Positions 32,166 through 38,383 of a stretch of DNA of 38,383 bases are shown piece after piece (the stretch's first letter is position 1; every line of letters starts with the position of its first letter). Origin of the DNA: CAZDOD01 sp964506935 (GTDB lineage Bacteria > Desulfobacterota > Zymogenia > Zymogenales > Zymogenaceae); NCBI GenBank assembly GCA_964506935.1, contig CAZDOD010000005.1, forward strand, positions 1 to 38,383. The letters run 5' to 3'. The translations under genes were made by a program, and so were the position numbers. The notes under the pieces are model-generated. The model saw nothing but the letters and a program-made list of their open reading frames with translations, was not told where the DNA came from and did not search any database.

Positions 32166-33266
32166 ATGAAAAAGGTCAGCGTCATCATCCCGGCCTATAA
32201 TTCCGAGGCCTTCATCACAGAGAGCATTGAGAGCGCCCTAAATCAAACATACCCAAATTTAGAGGTTGTGGTTGTAAACGACGGCTCGACGGACGGGACC
32301 GAAGGCGCCCTTTCTGCCTTCAGGGATAGGATCATCTATATAAAGAAGGAGAACGGCGGGCCGGCCAGCGCCCGAAACCTCGGGATAAAAAAATCCTCAG
32401 GCGAGTATATCTGTTTTCTTGACGCCGATGACAAATATCTGCCTAAAAAAGTCGAAAAACAGGTCGCCTATCTTAATGAACACCCGGATGTGGGACTCGT
32501 GTTTTCCGACGCCTCGATTTTGGGAGGCGGCTTCTTTGCGCAGAGGGAGTCGATACACGAGGCCATGCCTATCTATCAGGGATACGTCTTTCCGAGATTG
32601 TTTATAAGGAATTTTATCCTCAATCTCACGGTTATGATAAGGAGAGAGGTCTTGGAAAAATCGGGGCTTTTTGACGAGGACAGGGAGTTGATCTCGATAG
32701 AAGATTACGAGCTGTGGCTCAGGATAGCGATGCATTACCCGGTGGGATATATTAATGAGAGGCTCGCAAGCTACAGGATTCACTCGTCAAACATCAGCTC
32801 AAATCTGGAGGCGAGTATAAAAAAGAATTTTTTTATCACAGAAAAGTTTGAAAGGGAGTTTCCCGAACTCGAGACTAGATATCCAAAGATTTTCAAGAAG
32901 AGAAGGGCCTTTACCCTGTGCCGTCTGGGCACACACTATTTCAAGAGATATGATTTTAAGGCGGCAAAAAAATCGTTTTACGAAGCGATGGAGTGCGGGG
33001 TATACATGAGGCAGGCATTCCTCGGCTACATCGCATCCCTTTTTAGGCTCCCGTTGTTACACGATTTATCCAAGATCGCAATCGACTATTTCCATAAGGG
33101 GAGCTCCTTTTTTATCGAGGGAAATAACTCCATGGCGAGAAACAGCTATATCAACGCCATGATCGCATTCCCCCTCTATCACAAGTCATTCATCTTTTTT
33201 TCCTATACCCTCTTTGGCAGCCGTTTCAGGAGCAAATTTAATATCGAAGAAGATATATTTAGATAA
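32166..33266 (+). CDS. GT2 glycosyltransferase (canonical paralogue)
   Basis: The 366-residue enzyme carries the full GT2 set: 'VSVIIPAYNSEAFI', 'VVVNDGSTDGT', 'GGPASARNLGIKKSSGEYIC', 'FLDADDKYLP' (DxD) and 'IEDYELWLRIAMHYPVGYIN' with the likely catalytic acid. The C-terminal 120 residues are helical ('YDFKAAKKSFYEAMECGVYM') and pair with the same region in the preceding gene. It would add a sugar to the growing lipid-linked glycan on the cytoplasmic face. The duplication with the upstream gene is recent enough to align end to end. The last 53 bases lie under the upstream-most possible start of the radical SAM gene. Confidence 0.88.
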   Translation: MKKVSVIIPAYNSEAFITESIESALNQTYPNLEVVVVNDGSTDGTEGALSAFRDRIIYIKKENGGPASARNLGIKKSSGEYICFLDADDKYLPKKVEKQVAYLNEHPDVGLVFSDASILGGGFFAQRESIHEAMPIYQGYVFPRLFIRNFILNLTVMIRREVLEKSGLFDEDRELISIEDYELWLRIAMHYPVGYINERLASYRIHSSNISSNLEASIKKNFFITEKFEREFPELETRYPKIFKKRRAFTLCRLGTHYFKRYDFKAAKKSFYEAMECGVYMRQAFLGYIASLFRLPLLHDLSKIAIDYFHKGSSFFIEGNNSMARNSYINAMIAFPLYHKSFIFFSYTLFGSRFRSKFNIEEDIFR

Positions 33267-33267
33267 C

Positions 33268-34320
33268 GTGATAAAAAAAAACAAGAAAAAATTAAAATCC
33301 ATCCTGAAGGGATTTCTTGAAAAAGTAATCATAAGCTCACCTTACGCCCTTTTTGGGCCGAGGCTTGTTCAGATCAATCCCACGGTCTTATGCAATCACA
33401 GATGTATCATGTGCTGGATGACGCTAGAAGACAGGGCAAAATTGAGGGAAAAGGCGAAGTATGACCTCACGTTCGATCAATATAAGAACTTTATCGACGG
33501 ATTCCCGCATGGTGTAAAGAGCGTCATGATAATCGGGGGCGGCGAGCCGCTGGTCCATAAAGACACATTCAGAATAATAAGATATCTAAAGGAGAAGGGA
33601 TACAGGGTCAATATCCATACGAACGGCTCACTCCTTGACCCCGAACAACTAATCGAGATCGTAGAGAAAAAGTGGGATGTAATAACATATTCGCTCCACG
33701 CCTCAAATGAAAATACTTATAAATCGATTCATAAGGCAGATAGATTTCAAAAAGTAAAGGACGGGATCTTTATGATTCGGGACCTTAAGAGAGAAAAAAA
33801 TCTCCCGAGTCCCGCTTTAGCGCTCATGTTCGTGATACAGAGGGAAAATTACAGGGAGCTTTCCCAGATGCTCGATTTCTCCAAAGAGGTAAAGGCAAAT
33901 ACGGTTTCCTTCTCGTACGTCATACCCTATAATCCCAAAACCGCCCTTTCTGAAAGAGACATAGAAGAGCTCCTCGGGATAGTTGAGAGTCGTCTTAATA
34001 AGAAATATCCATTTAGCCACAATTTACCAAGTTTTTATGATAAAATTGTCTCTATTAGGGAGGGTGGAGGAGAGGAAGAAAGGGATTATGAAATCCCCGG
34101 GAGCAGGTGTCTCGCAGGCTGGTTTGTAACCAACGTGACGACAGACGGTTTCGTCAGGCCGTGCTGTTTTTCCGACGAATATATGGGAAATATAAAAGAG
34201 GAGTCTTTCAAGGAGATCTGGAACGGCCCGAAATACAAAAGATTCAGGAAGGATCTCAAAAAGGGAAAATTTCGGGATTACTGCTATAGCAACAGGTGCT
34301 CTCTGGAGTGGATAGCTTGA
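33268..34320 (+). CDS. radical SAM/SPASM protein in the polysaccharide cluster
   Basis: The 350-residue protein binds a radical-SAM [4Fe-4S] cluster through Cys42, Cys46 and Cys49 ('CNHRCIMCW'). 'MIIGGGEPLVHKDTFRII' supplies the GGE SAM-binding motif. The C-terminal SPASM region has 'RCLAGWFV', 'VRPCCFSDEYMG' and 'YCYSNRCSLEW', which provide ligands for extra clusters. Such enzymes modify peptides or small molecules by radical chemistry; several polysaccharide loci contain them with unknown tasks. GTG at 33268, one base after the GT2 stop, is chosen because an earlier TTG (33214) would place 18 extra residues inside the GT2 gene. Neither has a strong ribosome binding site. What it modifies is not evident. 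Confidence 0.85.
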   Translation: MIKKNKKKLKSILKGFLEKVIISSPYALFGPRLVQINPTVLCNHRCIMCWMTLEDRAKLREKAKYDLTFDQYKNFIDGFPHGVKSVMIIGGGEPLVHKDTFRIIRYLKEKGYRVNIHTNGSLLDPEQLIEIVEKKWDVITYSLHASNENTYKSIHKADRFQKVKDGIFMIRDLKREKNLPSPALALMFVIQRENYRELSQMLDFSKEVKANTVSFSYVIPYNPKTALSERDIEELLGIVESRLNKKYPFSHNLPSFYDKIVSIREGGGEEERDYEIPGSRCLAGWFVTNVTTDGFVRPCCFSDEYMGNIKEESFKEIWNGPKYKRFRKDLKKGKFRDYCYSNRCSLEWIA

Positions 34321-34370
34321 TGCCGTCAATTGGTCGGATGTAATCGGAAACATGAAGAGATTAGGAGGGG

Positions 34371-35345
34371 ATGGGAGGTTTTTCCGTCATAATCGCCACC
34401 TACAATAAGGCCGAGATCGTGCTGGATTGCCTTGAAAGTATCGTCGGGGCCGACAGGCCGGGATGCGCCCTCGAGATCCTCGTAATCGACAACAACTCAA
34501 CCGATGATACGGTAGAGAGGGTCGGTGATTTCATCAGGAAAAATAGCAATATGGGTGATATCGATATCCGCCTCTTGAGGGAAAAGCGGCAGGGACTGGT
34601 TTTCTGCAGGAACCGCGGGGTCGCCGATTCGACCGGAGAGCTTCTATTCTATCTCGATGACGATGCGGTCGTCTCGAAGGAATGCCTCGCCTCCTACTGG
34701 GGGTACTATAAAGATAAGGGGTATATGTGTCTGGGGGGTAGGATCCTCCCGTGGTACAGGGACGACCCCGAAGTGCCCAAATGGTTCAACGAGACGAACT
34801 GGGGTGTGTTGAGCATGCTTGATCGGGGCGATAGGATAAAGGAGGTCAAATATCCCGATTATCCATACGGCGGAAATCTCGTCATCGCGAAATCGCTGTT
34901 CGATAAATACAGCCTCTTTGACGAGGAGATGGGGCGCAAAGGCAAAAACCTCAACTCCAACATGGAGATCGATTTCATGCTGCGCCTCGAGAGGGCCGGT
35001 GAACCGATCTACTATGTCCCGGACGCCACGATCTATCACCTCGTCCCCCAGGGGCGCCTGACGAGGGGGTTCTTTTTCAGAAGGATTTACGCCCAGGGGG
35101 CCTCCAACGCCTACCTCTTCACAAAGGAGAGGGGGATCGGGTGGGGGCTCCTCTCGGTTCCGAGGGAGCTTTTCGGACTTCTAAAGTCACCACTCAGATA
35201 CATAAAGAGGACGCTTTTGGGGAGGCCCGATAATTTCAGGGCATTGATGCAGGCGTTTTATCACATCGGATTTATAGCAAAGACGACAGGTCTCGCTTTA
35301 AAGAAGGTCTTTAAACCAAAAAATAGGGAGACACCCGGAGCATGA
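34371..35345 (+). CDS. GT2 glycosyltransferase
   Basis: The 324-residue enzyme begins 'FSVIIATYNKAEIVLDCLES' and has 'LVIDNNSTDDTVERV', 'RQGLVFCRNRGVADSTGELL', 'FYLDDDAVVS' (DxD region) and the distal 'NSNMEIDFMLRLERAGEPIYYVPDA'. Its 'PYGGNLVIAKSLFDKYSLFDEE' places it in the GT2 branch whose members often transfer rhamnose or hexoses in O-antigen loci; the sugar is not predictable. The ATG at 34371 follows AGGAGGGG with unusually short spacing. The gene ends in ATGA, sharing four bases with the next start, so the two are coupled. Confidence 0.85.
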   Translation: MGGFSVIIATYNKAEIVLDCLESIVGADRPGCALEILVIDNNSTDDTVERVGDFIRKNSNMGDIDIRLLREKRQGLVFCRNRGVADSTGELLFYLDDDAVVSKECLASYWGYYKDKGYMCLGGRILPWYRDDPEVPKWFNETNWGVLSMLDRGDRIKEVKYPDYPYGGNLVIAKSLFDKYSLFDEEMGRKGKNLNSNMEIDFMLRLERAGEPIYYVPDATIYHLVPQGRLTRGFFFRRIYAQGASNAYLFTKERGIGWGLLSVPRELFGLLKSPLRYIKRTLLGRPDNFRALMQAFYHIGFIAKTTGLALKKVFKPKNRETPGA

Positions 35346-36370
35346 AGCCCATTCAATTTATAGGAATCGGTATAGGCATCGCCTTTTTCCTCTTCGCCCT
35401 CTATAGGAGGGCAAAGGGTGGGAGCAAGCTCGAGCTGATACTGAGCTCTGTGATCGCCATCGCATTGATTATTGAATCGGCCTACCCCAAGATCGGCGAT
35501 ATCTTAACCTCAACCTTCATGATGGGAAACCGCCTCTTTGCCGTCATGGTCGTCTCGATCATCTTTCTTTATGCCCTTATCATCTACCTCGTCGGGGCAA
35601 CGAATGATCAAAAAAACACCTTAAGTGAGCTCGTGAGGGCTCTGGCGAGGTCGGAATATTTCAGGGCACAGAAAGACAAAACAAAAGAGAGGTTCATCTC
35701 CGTAGTCATCCCCGCCTATAATGAAGAGGGTTCGATCGGCGGCGTCCTAGATGATATCCCCAAAGAGATCATGGGCTACGGGGTAAAGACGATGGTGGTG
35801 GTCGACGGGGCGAGGGACAGGACTAGAGACGTCGTCAGCGAAAAAAGCTTCCCCGTGACATCCCATATCATAAACAGGGGACAGGGCGACGCCTTGAGGA
35901 CCGGATTCGAGATCGCCATCGAGGAGGGGGCCGATATCGTCGTCACGATGGACGCCGACGGCCAGCACCTGCCGGGGGACCTGCCTGTGCTCGTCGGGCC
36001 GATAATCAGAGGTGAGGCCGACTACGTCATGGGCTCGCGATTTTTGGGGGAATATGAGGACAAGGGGGGATTTCGGCACCTCGGGATACTATTATTTACG
36101 CGCCTCATAAATATCTTCGGCGGTGTCAGGATCACCGACGCCACAAACGGCTACCGGGCGATAAGGGCGAGCGACCTCCTGACGCTGGAGCTCAAGGAAG
36201 ACCGTTTCAGCGCACCCGAGCTAATAATGGAGGCCGCAAGAAAGGGTCTGAGGATTGTGGAGGTACCGGTCAGCATAATGTCCCGAAAGGAGGGGGAGAG
36301 CAAAAAGCCCGGAGGATTCGGGTATCCGTTCGGTTTTGCAAAGACGATTATCAAGACCTGGCTCAGATAG
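35342..36370 (+). CDS. DUF2304-GT2 fusion protein
   Basis: The 342-residue protein has two parts. Residues 1-115 resemble DUF2304: helices at about 5-22, 31-46 and 66-86 and a charged heptad-like helix ('NTLSELVRALARSEYFRAQK'). Residues 117-342 are a DPM1-like GT2 with 'VVIPAYNEEGSIGGVLDDI', 'MVVVDGARDRTRDVV', 'NRGQGDALRTGFEIAIEEGA' and 'VVTMDADGQHLPGDL' (DxD). In most genomes DUF2304 is a separate gene beside such a transferase, so a fusion suggests the two act as one unit at the membrane. The product may be a polyprenyl-phosphate sugar used by the GT39-like enzyme downstream. Its start is coupled by ATGA to the previous gene. Confidence 0.85.
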   Translation: MKPIQFIGIGIGIAFFLFALYRRAKGGSKLELILSSVIAIALIIESAYPKIGDILTSTFMMGNRLFAVMVVSIIFLYALIIYLVGATNDQKNTLSELVRALARSEYFRAQKDKTKERFISVVIPAYNEEGSIGGVLDDIPKEIMGYGVKTMVVVDGARDRTRDVVSEKSFPVTSHIINRGQGDALRTGFEIAIEEGADIVVTMDADGQHLPGDLPVLVGPIIRGEADYVMGSRFLGEYEDKGGFRHLGILLFTRLINIFGGVRITDATNGYRAIRASDLLTLELKEDRFSAPELIMEAARKGLRIVEVPVSIMSRKEGESKKPGGFGYPFGFAKTIIKTWLR

Positions 36371-36373
36371 TTC

Positions 36374-37357
36374 ATGAAATATCTCAAGACCCTTTCGAAG
36401 CTCGTTTTCGCATTGATCCTGCCGATAGCGATCCTTGTCATATTTCTATTAAAGGTAAATTTTGATTCACTCGTTGAGACCCTTACGAACATAAGGATTG
36501 ATTACTTCGCTCTCGCCTTTTTCCTCTTTATTCTAAACGTGATCCTTAGGGGATTAAGATTTCACTATCTAATCGGGCCCGGCCGATCGGGGCTTTTTGA
36601 CCTAGTAAAGCTCCAGTCGCTCCTTTCGTTTTTCAATAATTACCTCCCGATCGGCACATCGGAGGTATCGTTTGTGTTTCTCGGCAAAAGATATCTAAAA
36701 ATCCCTACGAGCCTTGGGACGGCCGTCATCATCTATTCGAGGCTCTACGACTATTTTACGCTGTGCCTCATCTTCTTTGTCTACTTTGCCGTATTCGGCG
36801 GGGAGGTTTTGGAGCGGTTCTACATCCCGCTCGCGATATTTTCCCTCGTATTGGCGATATTTTTCGTGGTCACCTTCGTAAGGCCGGGGCTGTTTCTTAG
36901 GGCCTTGGAATATCTCTCGACGAGATTTGGTATCAGAAGCTCAAATCTCGTAAAAAAGGTGATCTCGTGGGCCGAGATTTTTGTTGTGGATGCAGAACGA
37001 TTCAAAGACATCAGGATCTTCATTTTGGCCGGTGTCTCGACCCTTGCTATCTGGGGGACGATATTTGGGGTCTTCAAATATACTGCCATGTCAGTCGGCA
37101 CCCCCCTCGATTACAAGGGAGCGGTCTTCGTCTCGCTTGTGGGTTTTCTTGCCAAATTCATTCAGGGCGTTGCGAGCCTCGGGAGCCACGAGCTGGCGTG
37201 GTATATGGGACTTACGATACTCGGATATACTTCCGAGTCTGCCATGGAGACCGCCCTCGGCACTCATGTCTTGATACTGATTTACCCCCTTATCGCCGGG
37301 ATTTTTGGATGGCTCTCTTTGACAATAAGCTATAATATCAGAAAGGAGAATTGGTAG
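36374..37357 (+). CDS. flippase-like/lysylphosphatidylglycerol-synthase TM-region membrane protein
   Basis: The 327-residue protein has about seven to eight membrane helices and matches the UPF0104/LPG_synthase_TM family. Members include AglD-like proteins, thought to help move or modify lipid-linked sugars. Visible features are 'FFLFILNVILRGLRFHYLIG', the polar loop 'SLLSFFNNYLPIGTSEVSFVFLGKR' and the late 'FLAKFIQGVASLGSHELAWYMG'. No lysyl-transferase domain is attached. It starts 3 bases after the DUF2304-GT2 stop and ends with TAG directly followed by the next ATG. Together with its neighbours it would handle a lipid-linked sugar, although the exact step is inferred. Confidence 0.82.
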   Translation: MKYLKTLSKLVFALILPIAILVIFLLKVNFDSLVETLTNIRIDYFALAFFLFILNVILRGLRFHYLIGPGRSGLFDLVKLQSLLSFFNNYLPIGTSEVSFVFLGKRYLKIPTSLGTAVIIYSRLYDYFTLCLIFFVYFAVFGGEVLERFYIPLAIFSLVLAIFFVVTFVRPGLFLRALEYLSTRFGIRSSNLVKKVISWAEIFVVDAERFKDIRIFILAGVSTLAIWGTIFGVFKYTAMSVGTPLDYKGAVFVSLVGFLAKFIQGVASLGSHELAWYMGLTILGYTSESAMETALGTHVLILIYPLIAGIFGWLSLTISYNIRKENW

Positions 37358-38383
37358 ATGGTCAAAAGTCGAAAATCCAAAACTCGAAATGATACTCACC
37401 TCCTCTCGGATCAGATAAAATCGGGTGAGACTATGCAAAAAATCCTGATCTATTTCCCGCTTTCGGTATTTGCAATTATGATCATGTTTCTGAGGGTATC
37501 TTATATCAGTCCCGATGGTTCTCTCTATATGGCCATCGCTTTAAATATATATAAGGGGTTCGGGGTAACTCTACCGGATGGATCGCTTTTTATACAAAAG
37601 CCGCCTTTGTTCCCCGCTCTCGAGGCACTCGTATTTAAAATCTTTTCCCCGAGCATCGAGGCGGTATCGATGATTTCCCAAATCTTCGGGGCACTGAACG
37701 TGATATTGGTCTATTTTATCGGCTTGAGGCTCAATTCAAACAGGGTCTCCGCCTTTGTTGGGGCGTCCCTCTTTTTTTCAAGCCAGTTTTTTCTGAAATT
37801 TTCGACGTTCACGATCCTCGCCACCACAACACTCTTTACCCTCCTTTTAGGCACGCTACTTTTCATCTATGCCTTTGATAGGAGATCGTATCTTATTCTT
37901 TTTTTATCGTGTCTTGTCTTTGCCGTGTCATTTTATTTAAAACAGGTCGCGATCCTCTTTTTACCCGTCCCGATCTTGCTTTGGATCTTCTTTGGGAAGA
38001 TAAGAGAAAAGTTTGACCTTACGATTCTACTGTTATTTGTCTTGACCTTTTTACTCCTGATTGCCCCGTGGTATATATATCAGAATCTCGTCGGCGTTGG
38101 GGGTAGAGGGGAGTCTCAATATCTGGAGATGTTGGCCGATTCCACCATCTCCATCGGAAATTTGATCCCCGCAATGAAAACATTTATCCGCTTAAATTTA
38201 TTGCTGACGCTCAACGTATATGAAATCATCATCATCTCCGTCTCAGTATTTTATATGATTATGAGAATAAGAGACGGGGGCACAAAAAATTTTATTCTCC
38301 TGTCGTCATGGATCCTGTTTTTCGTTCCGATGATACCCGCTATCGTCTTTAAGGGATATAATCTGAGGCAGGTCATCTTTCCC
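37358..38383 (+). CDS. GT39/PMT-like membrane glycosyltransferase (cut by window edge)
   Basis: An open frame starts at ATG 37358, adjoining the previous stop, and runs for 342 codons to the edge with no stop. After a basic start and a first helix near residues 28-45, the first extracytoplasmic loop has 'SPDGSLYMAIA', where the Asp is the expected catalytic acid, and 'QKPPLFPALEALVF'. This matches the ArnT/PMT (GT39) pattern that takes sugar from a polyprenyl-phosphate donor on the outer face of the membrane. At least eight helices are visible. With the upstream DUF2304-GT2 as donor maker and the flippase-like protein between, the three genes form a plausible module for periplasmic sugar transfer. 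The C-terminal part is missing, so the acceptor cannot be judged. Confidence 0.82.
   Translation, partial: MVKSRKSKTRNDTHLLSDQIKSGETMQKILIYFPLSVFAIMIMFLRVSYISPDGSLYMAIALNIYKGFGVTLPDGSLFIQKPPLFPALEALVFKIFSPSIEAVSMISQIFGALNVILVYFIGLRLNSNRVSAFVGASLFFSSQFFLKFSTFTILATTTLFTLLLGTLLFIYAFDRRSYLILFLSCLVFAVSFYLKQVAILFLPVPILLWIFFGKIREKFDLTILLLFVLTFLLLIAPWYIYQNLVGVGGRGESQYLEMLADSTISIGNLIPAMKTFIRLNLLLTLNVYEIIIISVSVFYMIMRIRDGGTKNFILLSSWILFFVPMIPAIVFKGYNLRQVIFP

Noticed and set aside
1..38383. CRISPR arrays, tRNA or rRNA genes, insertion sequences
   Set aside because: No regularly spaced direct repeats, no tRNA-like cloverleaf in the gaps, no rRNA sequence and no transposase frame were seen. The only recombinase is the housekeeping XerC.

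Overview
The window is a gene-dense bacterial segment of about 50% GC, read here from sequence alone. The organism is a diderm (lipopolysaccharide-type ABC exporter wzm/wzt, lipoprotein and Tat signals, RND-type exporter). It is probably an uncultured member of Desulfobacterota or a relative. The main hints are the xerC-hslV-hslU order, the MJ0042 zinc-ribbon/DUF3426 protein and the standalone MshEN proteins. This placement is an inference.

Layout. 1-656: a truncated DUF362 gene that abuts a GC-rich fragment of an ExeA-like gene; the junction looks like an assembly chimera or a recent rearrangement. 966-4491: a zinc-ribbon/receiver protein on the minus strand and a large MMPL/RND exporter with a promoter full of palindromes. 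4616-7589: xerC, hslV and hslU. 7734-9139: an RluA-type pseudouridine synthase that appears to start at AUA, divergent from rsmG. 9200-11667: an SDR-family epimerase and a Tat-exported FAD oxidoreductase. 11866-18565 (minus strand): transaldolase, a peptide-type ABC importer (binding protein, two permeases, no ATPases) with two MshEN c-di-GMP-type receptor genes between the permease genes, then a small zinc-ribbon membrane protein. 18751-22566: hypoxanthine phosphoribosyltransferase, an IGQF-repeat protein, a GAF-GGDEF diguanylate cyclase (minus strand) and an MJ0042/DUF3426 membrane protein. 22694-23444: a PlsC acyltransferase with an apparent frameshift.

23848-28785 holds an AlkP-type phosphohydrolase, an SQD1-like UDP-sugar enzyme with an extra Cys-rich N terminus, thioredoxin, a DPM1-like glycosyltransferase and a second epimerase. 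28997 to the right edge is a surface-polysaccharide operon behind a strong sigma70-like promoter. Its order is wzm, wzt, two paralogous GT2 enzymes, a radical SAM/SPASM enzyme, another GT2, a DUF2304-GT2 fusion, a flippase-like membrane protein and a truncated GT39-like enzyme.

How the genes may work together. The right third makes activated sugars, assembles a glycan on a lipid carrier and exports it with Wzm/Wzt. The most unusual arrangement is the MshEN pair inside the peptide-importer gene string, with a diguanylate cyclase less than 3 kb from its promoter end. It suggests, without proving, c-di-GMP control of peptide or solute uptake.
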